This document shows, piece after piece, positions 1 through 11,024 of a DNA stretch of 64,000 nucleotides. The stretch lies in the NCBI GenBank assembly GCA_029237695.1, contig CM055272.1, positions 32,064,791 to 32,128,790 on the forward strand. Reading direction: 5' to 3'. The notes beneath the pieces are model-generated. The model saw nothing but the letters and a program-made list of their open reading frames with translations. It was not told where the DNA came from and made no database searches. How positions within the stretch are numbered: position 1 is the stretch's first letter; every line of letters begins with the position of its first letter. A program made the position numbers and the translations under genes. The DNA comes from Conchocele bisecta. Lineage: Eukaryota > Mollusca > Bivalvia > Lucinida > Thyasiridae.

Positions 1-129
1 GAACGAATTTCAAGAACATTTGCTAGAAACATGGCAGATGATTCAATGACTAAACGGCAAACAGCGCAGACCCTGATCAGACTTCATAAACTTACAAACT
101 AATCTGGGGCTACACTGGTAGCAAATGCC

Positions 130-490
130 ATTTAACCCTTACAATGCTGAATTCATTTGGTTTGACAGCATGGTAAAGTGCTGTGAAACCATGTTTTTTT
201 ATAAAGCTGACAGAAAAAAACATAAAACAACAACAGACAACAATTTTTGTTTCCTTGCATAGGAACAGAGCTCCAGTTAAGGTGCGTAATTGGACAAAAT
301 TTTCGGGTTATTTTTCTTATTTCTTCACAAAAAATGGCAAGCTGGGATTGCTTTAGAATCGTCTCATCGAGACGATTCTAAAGCACTCCCTACTTGCCAA
401 TTTTGGCGAAGAACTAACGAAAGTCTACCCAAAGTTGATCAAATTACGCACCTTAACTGGAGCTCTGCATAGGAAGCTTCACTTCTCTAG
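130..490. mobile_element. TTAA-type palindromic MITE (family A) interrupted by a hAT MITE
   Basis: The left end, TTAACCCTTACAATG, begins near 134, followed by the family hallmark TTTGACAGCA and the right-arm text ACAACAGACAACAATTTTTG. The right end is lost beyond the hAT MITE insertion at 266-467. Confidence 0.55.
266..467. mobile_element. hAT-type MITE, 202 bp, 8-bp target duplication
   Basis: The ends CAGAGCTCCAGTTAAGGTGC and the complement face each other, and the 8-bp duplication CATAGGAA is found at 258-265 and 468-475. CAG ends with an 8-bp duplication are typical of hAT elements. The centre is a palindrome around GAATCGTCTCATCGAGACGA. The element landed in an older palindromic repeat (130-490). 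Confidence 0.85.
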
Positions 491-676
491 TCACAGCCAC
501 ATACACTAGTAACAATTACCGCACTCACCAACTACAATGAAACAACATTTATTATTCCGTAAATTGCCTCACAGAACCGTATCCATAGAAACCGTATTGT
601 AACATTTCATTTAGCTACAAGCATTTACTATAACTGTCCACTTGAGATATTGCTGTTGAGATATATATAGTAAATA

Positions 677-885
677 TTAACCCTTACAATGTTCAACTAA
701 ATTTTGTCGTCTGCTGTTTATTTTTTATTTTACATTCAACAAAAAGATGCTTTGATAACACTTTCAAATCATTTCCAATGGAACTGATTCTAAAGTGCTG
801 TCAAACCATGATTTTATTGAGAAAGACTACAAAATATAAAACAACAGCAGACGACCATTTACGTTTCTCAGCGTCTAAGGGTTAA
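677..885. mobile_element. TTAA-type palindromic MITE, family A
   Basis: TTAACCCTTAC opens and CTAAGGGTTAA closes the element. The TTAA at both ends with a CCCTT terminus is the piggyBac pattern. Inside are TCGTCTGCTGTT and its complement, and the family core around ATTTCCAATGGAA. Confidence 0.75.
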
Positions 886-1150
886 TCTCAGAAAAACAGA
901 TACAAAATCCAGAAACCTACACACGATCAGACCTAATTGCGATAATAACCACACGTGAAGTGTTCACCTATATTCAATAATGAGTTCCAAGTTGTATTGG
1001 AGAGAGAACTAACCGCCAATCGGGATGATACGTGGAGGAAATATGAATAGCACTTGACTGTAACACAACGTAAATACACTGGCAATAGTTTCCAATACTA
1101 GTATATCTACAAGAAGGGTGTACACTAGTCGATACACAGCATATGGGATC

Positions 1151-1379
1151 TTAACCCTTTCCCTGTTTTGCGATATTTCGACTCATCCAAATCCAAAACA
1201 TCTGAATAAAAGAATCAAATGCTGGGTCAAATGATGGTTAAATTATCTGATAGAGTAGAAAACATTGTGGGAAAAGGAGAAATTGCTTGTTACAAGCAAT
1301 TTCTCCTTTTCCCACAATGTTTTCAAAAGACATCTTCTACAGAGGCGTGAAAAGTGGTCTCTATCAGGGAAAGGGTTAA
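1151..1379. mobile_element. TTAA-type palindromic MITE, family N
   Basis: TTAACCCTTTCCCTG at the left and CAGGGAAAGGGTTAA at the right define a 229-bp element. The central 66 bases are a near-perfect hairpin on AACATTGTGGGAAAAGGAGA. No other copy was found in the window. Confidence 0.8.
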
Positions 1380-1496
1380 CCATTTACATTAAGAGAACAC
1401 ATGTTTTTTCTCACGGAAAATAATGATTTTTCGTATGTCTCACCAAAAACGCATATGTTGTTACCCCTCAGTTAATTGAACCGTCTCAACTGAGGT

Positions 1497-1745
1497 TTAA
1501 CCCTTTCAACACCACAGACCTGTATAGTGGTATTGGCAAAAAGTGTAGATCCAGATGAGACGGCTCATCACGAGCCGTCTCATCAGGATCTGCACTTTTT
1601 GCAAGTCATTTTCATATTTTTCAGAGAACAAAAACACCCCCTTTTCATAAACGGATTAGTCTGATTATCATTTTGTGACGGTTGGATTGGTTGCAAAATT
1701 AACATATCACAGTCCATTCCAGTTACTTGGGGGTGAAAGGGTTAA
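1497..1745. mobile_element. TTAA-type MITE, family B
   Basis: TTAACCCTTTCAACAC to GGGTGAAAGGGTTAA, 249 bp. It contains the hairpin GATGAGACGGCTCATC...GAGCCGTCTCATC and the text AACACCCCCTTTTCATAAA shared by copies at 14243, 27872 and 60040. Confidence 0.8.
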
Positions 1746-1908
1746 GAACATATGCTTTCCTTCAGAAATAAAGGAAACAAGGGCATCATTATCACTAAGC
1801 TAATCCCTTCACAGACAGCCTTGATCATAAACAAAATATTTTTGCCTTACAAACATAGGCGAGTGGATAATGAAGAAATGTTGGTTAATTTTAATACCAG
1901 TAAGCCAC

Positions 1909-2045
1909 ATGACACTATAAAATTAGCATGGAAAGGACACTATAAAATTAGCATGGAAAGGACACTATAAAATTAGCATGGAAAGGACACTATAAAATTA
2001 GTAAAATTAGCATGGAAAGGACACTATAAAATTAGCATGGAAAGA
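1909..2045 (+). repeat. 25-bp tandem array
   Basis: About five to six copies of ATGGAAAGGACACTATAAAA plus TTAGC are arranged head to tail, one copy having a short internal duplication. The array abuts the pearl-like element that follows. Copies are nearly identical, so expansion is recent. Confidence 0.85.
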
Positions 2046-2390
2046 GTTGTCATTCTTGTTAGTGACACACCCTTGAATCGTGGTCTAAGCATGTGTGAAG
2101 TTTCATAAAGATATTCCATAGGGTATTCGAATAATGCTCCGGACAAGAAATCAGTGCACAAAAAACACAGGGAGATGATAACTCGAAAATTAGTGATGCA
2201 AGAGTTATAATTATTGTGTGTGACACTTTGGGTCATAGTCTGTGCATGTGTGAAGTGAAGTTTCCTGAAAATATTCCAAAGGGTATTTGAGTCATGCTCC
2301 AGACAACAAGTGTCTGCAGCGGACGCGGACGATGTTCGGTGTCAAATCCATAGTATCCCACACCATCGTCCGGGGGGGGGGGATACAATA
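2044..2390 (+). mobile_element. Pearl/HINE-like element with two core units and terminal hairpin
   Basis: Two diverged core units (about 2044-2190 and 2200-2310) share TGCATGTGTGAAG, ATATTCCA.AGGGTATT and ATGCTCC.GACAA blocks. They are followed by a GCGGACGCGGACG microsatellite and a hairpin ending in GGGGATACAAT. Structure and order match the element at the right edge of the window. Confidence 0.55.
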
Positions 2391-2900
2391 ATAGGTACAT
2401 GCCCACATGTTCTACATATCAGAGACATCATCCGAGACATTTTCTGTCAAAACAAACATCCATGCACCATTACCCCACGTATTGATTGGCATTATTATAC
2501 ATTTTATATCAGATGTAAATAATTTCCACACTAATATCCACACTGATATCAGGGGCGATAACCGTGTTTCCTTAAAATGTTAACGGACATTATTTATTCT
2601 GTGTATTTATTTTTTGATGTCCAATGGTCATACATGCACTTTATAATCTGTCGAAAATAGTATTTTTTCAGGTGACACATTTAATTAGTATAAATAATTA
2701 AAACATATCATGCCTCATTTGCATATGAAAATAGCCCGATACCACCGCGAGTCACTATCAGTAAAATAAATATTAATAACTGATTATATCCGTATATAGC
2801 GGGCACTCGTAATTTTCAGAACTGGTGGGACAGTGACACAATTATACACTTATTTAATTCATATAAAGAACAGTTTGTGCCTACTGCGTGGGTACGTACC
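2391..2900. other. No gene seen
   Basis: AT-rich sequence after the pearl-like hairpin. A 70-codon frame at 2310-2522 is repeat read-through. Nothing supportable. Confidence 0.4.
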
Positions 2901-2901
2901 T

Positions 2902-3215
2902 TTAACCCTTTTCATTTAGAGGATACGCCATTATGTTTGCGGAAAATCCTAAATATTTTCCTCTATGCGCTCAGAGGTATATGTCGCGACCACCATTTGA
3001 AATACACCTTTACAGGTATGAAATTTATTAAATATTTTATTTTTATTTTTGTTCTATCTCAAGGAAAGTATATGTTGCGACCACTCATTTGAACCGTCTT
3101 GACGAGATGGTTCAAATGAGTGGTCGCAACATATACTTTCCTTGAGAAATAAAAAAAATAAAATATTTAATAAATTTCATACCTGTAAAGGTGTATTCCG
3201 ACAAGAATGGGTTAA
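2902..3215. mobile_element. TTAA-type palindromic MITE, family E
   Basis: TTAACCCTTTTC and GAATGGGTTAA bound a 314-bp element. The inner 210 bases are a near-perfect palindrome (GAAATTTATTAAATATTTTA, then GTTGCGACCACTCATTTGAA, then their complements). A partial relative occurs at 19265-19390. Confidence 0.75.
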
Positions 3216-3274
3216 TCAACAACACTTGGGGGCCCAACACTTGAAATTGTCTCCTTGGAACTGAGACCTTAGTA

Positions 3275-3954
3275 ACTGTCTGTTTCACGAAACGTGGCCA
3301 AATTTTACGGCTATAAAAACAATGCAAAAACACTATTGTTTTTGATAATATTAAATTTTATCAAAAGTTAAGAATCAGCCTTCTTTTCATTTCGTGAAAT
3401 TTTGTCAAATATTGATTTTATTACAAAAGAATTATTTGTCTATGGGAAATTAACAGGGGGGGGAAAAGGAGGTTACCAGGAGGAGTCATAAAACAGAAGA
3501 AATTGGAAATTTACCCTGAAATCTGGCTAGATAGCTTGAGAATGATCTAACTAAGAAAACAAGTTAAATTTTGAAAATCGGTCCACTATTTCTGATTTTT
3601 TTTTGTTGTAATAAAATCAATACATGTATTGGACCAAATTTCACGAAATAAAAAGAAGGCTCATTCTTAAATTTTGCTAAAATATAATATTATATAAAAA
3701 AATAAATATTGTTTTTGCATTTTGTTTGCGCTATAGTTCACAGGTTGAAGTAACGGACCGAGGACTATAAATACATTAAATATGTCTAAAAGCATCAATA
3801 AATGAAAAAAAAATAAGCTAAAAAAAATTGTTTTTTTAGCTTATTGTTTTCTTCATTTATTGATGGTTTTAGACATATTTAATGTATTTATAGACCTCGG
3901 TCCGTTACTTCAACCTGTGGTATAGTTTGGGCAGATTTCATGAAAGAGACAGTA
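3275..3954. mobile_element. Long-terminal-repeat MITE (CTGTTTCACGAAA family) with nested palindrome
   Basis: The ends CTGTTTCACGAAAC and its degenerate complement flank ACAAAT/AATTTG-rich arms shared with 12421-12994. Inside, 3738-3922 is a separate palindrome (CACAGGTTGAAGTAACGGAC and complement), another copy of which stands alone at 45878-46035. So the palindrome inserted into this MITE. Confidence 0.7.
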
Positions 3955-3979
3955 GGCACAATGAAGGTCTACCGCAGTT

Positions 3980-4330
3980 GTTAGTCCAGGCCCTGCCTAA
4001 AACCCCGTATACATTTCATCCGCAAGAGATTTTGAAACTTGATTTGAGTTATTGGACCATTTATCTTCAAAAATCACGGAGGTGCTTTTGCGAAACCGGC
4101 TGCGAGAACGCACCAGAAGAGCAAATCCAAGATGGCCGCCAGAAAACGTATTGCAAATGTAAATATCAAACTACACATCATATTAGTTTGTGAAACACAT
4201 CGTTTTATAGGTTTTATGGTGTGGGGAATCCGTTTCTGACATCGTATTCGTTGTTAAAGGTCACGTTCACAAGATCAAGGTCGAAAATCACCAAAACCCC
4301 AGACACAAATTCCAGATTCAGAACCCCTTC
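3980..4330 (+). repeat. Left terminal inverted repeat of the Academ-like element
   Basis: Homology to the reverse complement of 10395-10765 runs from a CCCTGC block near 3991, through TTTCATCCGCAAGAGA at 4014 and ATGGCCGCCAGAAAACG at 4132, to a TCCAGATTC/TCCAGATTT block near 4310. Differences are substitutions plus small indels. An 88-codon reading frame at 3927-4193 lies in this arm, and its mirror lies in the right arm (10540-10824, minus), so both are by-products of the repeat and not genes. Confidence 0.75.
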
Positions 4331-4480
4331 CGCCACATACACAGCCCGTCACCTCACGGTCCCTACCCATTCGCTTGTACTTGTACAAAACAACCTCTCT
4401 ACAACAGCAATTCATGGAAAACCTCAAACTGGCTGTTGTACAGAGGTGGCTGTTACAGAGAGGAAACTCATATAGTAATT

Positions 4481-4591
4481 CAGAGCTACAGTTAAGGTGG
4501 CGTACTTTTATAAACATCTTGCCAGTTTTGTGAATAATACACAAAATCCCCCACAATGTTGATCAAATTACGCACATTAATTGTGGCTCTG
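4481..4591. mobile_element. Short hAT-type MITE, 111 bp
   Basis: It has the same ends as the element at 266-467 (CAGAGCTACAG and GTGGCTCTG) and shares GATCAAATTACGCAC inside. The flanks repeat GTAATT at 4475-4480 and 4592-4597. It sits just inside the left arm of the Academ-like element, so it inserted after that element. Confidence 0.7.
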
Positions 4592-5040
4592 GTAATTCAT
4601 CACGTTGGATCTTAGAATTGTGGCTGTTAAATAGAGGTGGCCGTTGTAGAGAGGTGGCTGTTCGTGGATGTTCGACTGTATATCGTAGATGATATATCTG
4701 TCACTTTAATACATCATATAAACCAGTGTTGTTAATATTGAAATAAAATCACAGCGTTGTATTGATCTTTCGCGCCACTTTCCAATCACGGCGTGTATCG
4801 TATGTCCATTAATTTAAAGTACCGCGCTGTTAATATGTAACACACCAATCCAGCATTGCGTTGGCCTATACGATTGCAGCTGAATGTTGCACGTTACAGT
4901 TGGTTTCTGACTGTCAACTTAGCAGCATTGCTACACATTTTCATAACGAGTATTGAATTCAAAGAGTGTTTATATATAATATATGTAGTTGTATACGTTG
5001 TTGTCAGTTTGTCGTATACATATACACAGACTGTACGAGA
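4592..5040. other. Leader region of the Academ-like gene
   Basis: This contains short near-repeats of GAGGTGGC.GTT (4430-4670), then about 370 bases without repeat or coding signal, up to the proposed start at 5041. It would hold the promoter of the element; no core promoter motif stands out. Confidence 0.35.
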
Positions 5041-5560
5041 ATGGCAGAGGGCAGGAGCCAGCAGTCTACTCCTGTGTGAACATGTTGGGGTTCTACTGAC
5101 ACCGGGTATCTCAACAGAGTTTGATCCCACGAAATGCATCATCTGCCAAGAATTGGGTGATAAGCATAAAACAACACAACCAAAAGAAGCTGGTCGAGAG
5201 AGTATGAAGCGTGCTGCGTCAATCAGGAAAGATGTAATCAGCAAAAGACTGAGAATAGCAGAGGGTGGAGGCACAGCATATGTGTACCACAACACTAACA
5301 AGTGCTTCAAGTGGTATACACATATGCAAAAACTGAAAGCAATTGAACAGGCTGAAGCTGTTGCTCAGCATGTAGACACTGAAATGGAACAGATAGAAGA
5401 CGAATGTACACAACCCATGATGCGTCGCAGCTCTGTCACACCGAGGGAAGCAGCGAGTTGTGAGAGAGATCCAACACTGCTGAAATGTGTTGTGTGTGGC
5501 AGTGATAGGGTTCAAGTAAACCGTGTATCGTTGCGGAGACAAATTCAGAATTAGTGAGCG
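5041..5560 (+). pseudogene. N-terminal zinc-binding segment of the Academ-like protein
   Basis: The open stretch in this frame runs back to 4856, but residues before about 5100 look like leader sequence. The recognisable part has Cys-x2-Cys (KCIICQ), then a basic helix (KRAASIRKDVISKRLRI), then an aromatic-His-Cys end (YHNTNKCFKWYTH). This is the first of two similar zinc-binding units. The second opens at about 5480 with KCVVC and is finished in another frame, so a small indel lies near 5520-5545. The long antisense frames over this stretch (4894-5310 and 5219-5542) are shadows. Confidence 0.55.
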
Positions 5561-6498
5561 AGTTGAGTGCAGCGCAAAATTTTCTGACTGCTACTAAACA
5601 TCTGAAAGATGAGGTATTCTGTAGAGTCGCGGAGCTAAGCAGTGTTGAGGATGTGTTTGCATCAGATTTGTATTGTCATGCAATTTGTATCAGACGTTAC
5701 TTGCATACATATGAGCAAGATGTACAGTCCTCTAGTAGTATACCTATTGACGAATGCAATTCGAATTCTGCGGTCAAACATACTTTGTTTTTGCAGGCCT
5801 TAGAGCACATTGACCCTCTGTTGCAAGAAGGGTATGGGTTTACTGTGAAGGACATCACTAGTTGTATGTGTCATTTAGATGACACTCTTGATTTCATAAT
5901 ATACAACCGCGATGTTAAAAAGTTAACCACTATGGTGGCAAAATTCAATTTGCTCCAAATCCTAGGCGAAATGAATCCGAACTGGTTTTTTCATCCAACA
6001 TCACAGCCGCGGACTTAGCTATTAAAATTAAAAATCTTGACGCTGTTAGACACGTTGGTGAATCATTGAACAAAGCCGCTAAACAAGTCGATTATGGTCT
6101 GGACGACAAGTTCTGTGACGCTGAAGAACTTAAGCATTCCTGGGAAAACACGATAATCCCTGACGAATGGCTGACATTCTATTCAGCATTATATGACATT
6201 CCCAAATCAATGATGGCCAAAATGGAAAATGATGCAAATGCCAGATGAGGAAGAACATGCATTCTGTGATGATGGTGAAGACACTTTGTTTGACGAAGAG
6301 GATAGATGGGCTTTGAAAAATCGCCATTCCAAACTCAATTGTCATTTCCAGATGACATATAACCATATTCACCACGGCCGGAGGAAAACCCAAACCCCAC
6401 TCCACACAATGCTAGGACATAACATGTATGGGAAGACACGCAGCAGGGAGATACTGACAACACTGAACAGAGTAGGTACCTCGTCTAGCTACAATTGA
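5554..6498 (+). pseudogene. Central N-terminal region of the Academ-like protein, three frames
   Basis: Frame 1 (5554-6018) carries the second zinc-binding end (YCHAICIRRYLH) and a helical region. It shifts near 6000 to a frame holding CDAEELKHSWENTI (to 6248), and near 6229 to a frame holding HHGRRKTQTPLHTMLG and a MYGKTRS block (to 6498). Each junction keeps the expected family order without lost length, so these are small indels and not introns. No splice consensus is needed to explain them. Confidence 0.5.
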
Positions 6499-7123
6499 AC
6501 GTGAAGCGATCAAGGTGTCCTCATGTGTGCTTACACAATACAGTCATCGGAGGTCAGTGGGGTGCCCATTCCAAGCCATTTTTCCGACGACGGCTGGGCA
6601 TTTGGCGACTTTGACAATGAAGATTTCGAAGATAATTCATCCATTTCAGGTACACAAGGCAAACATTATACAGCACAGGCTCTATACCAGGAGACCACTT
6701 CGCCAGCCAAGTCAAAGCCTTTTGTATCAAGCACGAATCTCTCGAAATTCGCACGAGTCCGTCAAAAGAAAAACTTCCCTGTCAAATTGTACCCTCTCAC
6801 CACAAACCCGTGATGAAGCCTACCTTACCACCCAACTTTAGGCTTGTAGATAACATTGACGTGGACATTATATCGGATGCTGAGAAAGCTGTAGAGCAGT
6901 CAGGCCAATACCGAATTTGTCATATCACTCATTCGCTGTGGACTCCCATACTCTGCTGCTGCTCCTGGCGAGCTTCCTCCTTGGGGTGGAATTCATGCAC
7001 TGATCACAACAGCAAACGTGCCACTGATGAGAGTTGGGTTTCTTCCTGTTATCCCCTCTCATGTGACAGAATATGCCACTGTCCGCAAGGCACTGACCAA
7101 TTTCCAAGCATCCCCGGCGCCAG

Positions 7124-8512
7124 TTGAATCAAGATACTATGGCCATAGTTTCTGATGAGGGTGTATATCACATTGTTGTTGATATAGTCATGAATGAGCC
7201 GGGCACTTTCGACGACCTTTTTCCAATGTTAGGAATGTTTCACTTTGTTAAGGTACTTTTGCGGTGTGCAGGGAGGTATCTTAGTGGCAGTGGAATGAGC
7301 GATGCCCTTATTGAAAGTGAAGTTTTCGGACCGAAAACAGTTTCAACTGTGCTCTCTGGTGGCCACTACGTCAGGTCATTAACAGGAATGCTGATCGTAT
7401 CAGAGGTTCTTGAATCTCTCATGTGGAATGCATTCTGGCAGTCCAATGATCCCACGTCTGTACCATTTGTCCAGTCTGCCATTCAGCTCAAGGATGTGTT
7501 GCAAACAAAGAGGCGGGAGGGGTCTGTCCCAAAGTTTGAGCAGGTATCTGCTGATGCTGCCGATCTCCGTCAACAACAATTCAACACATTTGTCCAAGGG
7601 TGCCAGGAGAAATCGGAATTATGCCATTACTTCGTGAATTTTCAGAAGATTGTTGCAATAATCAAGCAGCTGATTGTAGCAGACCGTGATGGTAACTGGC
7701 AGCTGCATGTCGGAACAGTGAAGGCTTCAATGGCCATCCTACGTGAATTTGATGCTATCAATTATCTGCGGTACGCATCATGGTACTTGGAGAGGATTCA
7801 GGTTCTGGAGGTCACCTATCCCACACTCTACCGCCGGTTCTGTATGGGCCAGTTTGTTGTGAAAGACCGACCGGGTGCGGTATTTGCTGCCGTGGCAGGG
7901 GATATGAAGCTGGAGCAGTCGCAGAACAGATTCTCGCAGGGTCCAGGTGGACACGTGATTGTTGGGAGCGCTGGAGATGCTGCTGTTGTGGCCGAGTTTG
8001 GGCTTCTGTTTCATGAAATCCTCGCGATCAGCAATCTTCTCCAGTTACTCACCAATGCTCGACTCATGGATCATCTGGAAACGACAATACAGCATGAGCT
8101 CGGTGGCCGAAAGGGTTTGATATTTGACCGAAATGTGACACGATTACTAGAGTTTGTGAAGGCCCGGGAAAACCCCTTCATTGTTCTGGCACCACACGTT
8201 CCACTCTACAATATCGTGACAAAGCACATTGTCAATGACATCGTTAAGGTGAGACTTCTGAAGGCACTGGAGAACGGTGACATAGCGTACCGGAAATTTC
8301 GCGATGAGCGGTACGTGGTCAGGTCTAAGAAACTCAGCGTCACCATATCTAAGGTGAATCTCCCTGCCTTTGACTCACAATGTACAATGAAAACCAATAC
8401 GGTTCCAACCAGGACTGCCGTTTCCTCCGCACAGGATATCGCATCTGGCTCTGAGGGAGGCAGAAATCGCTACACTTCGCGGAATGTCGCCAGAAGAGCT
8501 GTATTCGCATGA
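7124..8512 (+). pseudogene. Core region of the Academ-like protein (longest intact frame)
   Basis: This 462-codon stretch is the longest undamaged part. It contains MLGMFHFVKVLLRCAG, a GSGMSDALIESEVFG block and SGGHYVRSLTGML, which are the most conserved part of this multicopy family as I know it. A helical region follows, with an MDHLETTIQH block. No catalytic role can be assigned from the sequence alone; in a transposase of this size it could hold the DNA-cleaving core or DNA-binding region. The next frame starts at 8484, overlapping by about 30 bases, so one indel lies near 8490. Confidence 0.6.
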
Positions 8513-9831
8513 CCTTCTGCAATCTAGCCAACTATTTGTGGGCGACATCACAACAAAGCCTGATAAGGCAAAGTTGGTCACTGAGCTTGAAAATAATCTT
8601 ACCTCAAATGATTACCAATTCACAAAAGACAGTCCACTATCAACACATGTCTTGCTTGACTTTATGTCAAAAATCAGACAGTTTCCTAATCTCCGGTCTT
8701 TGTCTGCACATTTTGGTGGAGTCATACAAGAAGTTCTGAAGAGTGCCCGTCGAGTATGTCCAACACAGGAAATGACGCACATAGTATTCGATAGCTACAA
8801 TGAATTGAGCATCAAGGATGGCGAGCGGAACCGTAGAGCTGGTGATGATATCGCTGTCGATTTGGCCGTCGTGGATGAGTCTGTGCCTATTCCACACCAG
8901 TTAGACAAGTTTTGGGCATCTAGTCTCAACAAACAGAACCTTCAGCTACTGGCGCGGGATGTGGCGGAACGGGATATGCATGACGTGGTATTGAGTGGAA
9001 TGGTGGTCAATGAAGAGTTAACGTCTGCGAGACTGAAGTTGGCTGGATCACCTGCGAGTGATCTAGCTGATCTAAACAACTGGCAGGAGGAGGCAGACAG
9101 TCGCATAATAGCTCACGTGCACTGGGCGATCGGGAGGGGCTGTGAGAAAGCGATCGTAGTGTCTAATGACACAGATACTGTAATTCATTCTCCTGCGCTA
9201 CATTAGCTTGTTCAAAGAGGGTGGTTTGCAGGAGCTTTGGGTTCAGTACGGGACTGGGGAGAAGCGACGGATGATTCCGCTTCATGTCATGCACCTCAAA
9301 CTAGGAGAGGAATTATGCCGTGTACTCATCAAGGCACATGTTACGACTGGAGACGATGCACTCAGCAAAGTTGGCACAAAGCATGCCGCACTCGTATGCA
9401 GACCGGCAATGCTTCTCTCCAGCTTCGGAGAGTATCCCGTGCTCTCTGAAGCGGAGCTACATCAGGCAGAACTATATCTCGTCCGTGTATGGGCCGGTGC
9501 CACAAGCAAAACCACTGCAACTACATTTGACCAATTACGACTTGACGTCCACAGGCATTCAGTGGTAGGGTTAGAGGGGCTACCACCCACAACAAGTGTC
9601 ATCCGAGGACATCTAAAGAGGTCATTTTATGTGATCCGCAATGCTCTCACTTTACTAGCTGATACCAACCAGCTCGACCCTCTTGAGTATGGTTGGATCA
9701 GCCGCAATGGGAGCTTACTGCCACTTAAATCGCTAAAACCAGTCCCTCCAAAATCCTTACCACTTGTGGCTGTAGTGGAAAATGCAATTCGAAGCGATGT
9801 TCATGCAAAGCAGCAGATGTTATGTGTGTGA
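8484..9831 (+). pseudogene. C-terminal XPG/PIN-like nuclease region, one-base frameshift
   Basis: The region runs in one frame to about 9187, then continues in the next frame to the stop at 9829-9831. QEEADSRIIAHVHWA (near 9080) and VVSNDTDTVI (near 9160) correspond to the paired acidic motifs of XPG/FEN/PIN-like folds, and HVTTGDDALSKVG (near 9340) to the later glycine-aspartate motif. Relatives usually end in a cysteine-rich tail; here only a short LCV end is read, so the tail is either lost or outside the frame. Reading past 9187 in frame gives a stop within about 20 bases. Confidence 0.6.
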
Positions 9832-10394
9832 TCTACTGTCACAAGAAGGTTGTTGAGCCGATCTGTGCAAATAGATAAACACATGCACAGATACCTCATT
9901 TGCACCTTTCTCGGGTCTGATTGCTGGCATATATTCCATGTATTATTTCGAACCATTATGGAGCTAAGGTTAAACATATCTGAAACATCCACAATATGAT
10001 GCAACACATCTGCCTTTCAATCAAATGGATGCTTAACAGGAGACACATATTTACGTATAGTAAGTGATACTGCAACGGTACTGGCACATGGCTGCTTAAG
10101 ACATGTATTCATATCGGCACCATTTAGTAAAAGACCGGGGGCCTGTACTACATGTTTAACTGTATTATTTACTATTTTTTTGGAGTGCTGTGTACAATTT
10201 CATTGGTGAACAATGTGTCAGCCAGCCTGATAATAAGTTGTACAATAACATAATTTGAAGTCATCCGTTTTTAAATGCTTTTTTTCTTTGACCTTAACCT
10301 TTGCATGTGACATTGACATCCAATCACGAAGTAGATGCCACAAATGGATTTCCCACGCCAACACACATATAAAACAATGCAATCCACTTACTTT

Positions 10395-10770
10395 TACAGC
10401 GTATGGATCAAAATCTGGATTTACAATAGGTGGCTGGCGGCCATTTTGGAACTTGATATTGTGAATGTGACCTCTAATCATGAATACGATGTCGAAACGG
10501 ATTCCCCACACTAAAACAAAACCTATAAAACGATGTATTTTACACACTTATATGCTGTGTAGTTTGATATTTACATTTGCAATACGTTTTCTGGCGGCCA
10601 TCTTGGATTTGCTCCCCTGGCGGATTCTCGCAGCCGGTTTCGCAGAAGCACCTGTGTGATTGTTGAAGATAAATGGTCCAATGACTCAAATCAAGTTTCA
10701 AATTCTCTTGCGGATGAAATGTATGCGGGGTTATAAGCAGGGACAGGACTATGTGTAAGTCTACCATAAA
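10395..10770 (-). repeat. Right terminal inverted repeat of the Academ-like element
   Basis: This is the reverse-complement partner of the left arm. Next to it, on the inner side (about 10300-10395), a weaker second copy of the inner arm sequence can be seen (similar spacing of an ATCACGA block, a GGATTTCCCAC block and a TATAAAACAATG block). That suggests the arm is partly duplicated in tandem on this side only. Confidence 0.7.
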
Positions 10771-11024
10771 CAACCATAACCAGCAAGATAGGGGCAAAAT
10801 TATCAAGAGCGGGTAGGTAGTCAAAGCATATTACTTCATTTTTATCTCAATGGGCTTCCAATATACTTCAGCAGTACAGATATGGTACAACATATCGGTA
10901 CACTAATGAAAAGTACCACAGATATGAATGAGTGGGCTGTGGCGGCTCTAGGGATTACATTATGTCACGTTGCTTACATTCAGTGTATATACTGTGAAAT
11001 TAGCTTTTCACATGTTTCATATAT

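Larger units (their letters stand above)
5041..9831 (+). pseudogene. Zinc-binding, XPG/PIN-like nuclease transposase (Academ-like), frameshifted
   Basis: Continuous homology to one long invertebrate multicopy protein can be followed through at least seven frame switches: 5041-5550, 5554-6018, about 6000-6248, 6229-6498, 6523-6813, 7124-8512, 8484-9206 and 9187-9831. A starting ATG (5041) begins MAEGRSQQST before an early frame break. Zinc-binding parts are KCIICQ followed by YHNTNKC, then a second set KCVVC followed by YCHAIC. The middle part carries DNEDF and SGGHYVRSL blocks. Near the C-terminus QEEADSRI, NDTDTVI and TGDD give the spaced acidic residues of an XPG/FEN/PIN-type active site. 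A single extra base near 9187 breaks the frame right after the DTD motif. The intact parent would be about 1,600 residues. The family ID is from recognition of the motif order; the nuclease role is inferred. Confidence 0.65.
3980..10770 (+). mobile_element. Large terminal-inverted-repeat DNA transposon, Academ-like, decayed
   Basis: A 4.8 kb coding region is bracketed by two inverted copies of one sequence, at about 3980-4330 and, reverse-complemented, about 10395-10765. The arms match at roughly 85% by eye over some 300-350 bp, with shared blocks such as ATGGCCGCCAGAAAACG and TGAAACTTGATTTGAGT. This is the layout of a class II transposon. The internal protein has zinc-binding cysteines and an XPG/PIN-like acidic signature; Academ elements are known to combine a long transposase with an XPG-like nuclease, so that superfamily is the best fit. 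The assignment is inference. The outermost ends and the short target duplication could not be fixed, because a different MITE ends just outside the left arm, near 3954. A 111-bp hAT-type MITE sits inside the left part at 4481-4591. Confidence 0.6.

Noticed and set aside
3927..4193. 88-codon frame, and its mirror at 10540-10824
   Set aside because: They are the two inverted arms of the Academ-like element read in the same relative frame; similarity reflects the repeat, not a protein.
4894..5310. 138-codon antisense frame
   Set aside because: It is a shadow of the N-terminal segment of the Academ-like gene, which has recognisable motifs on the plus strand.
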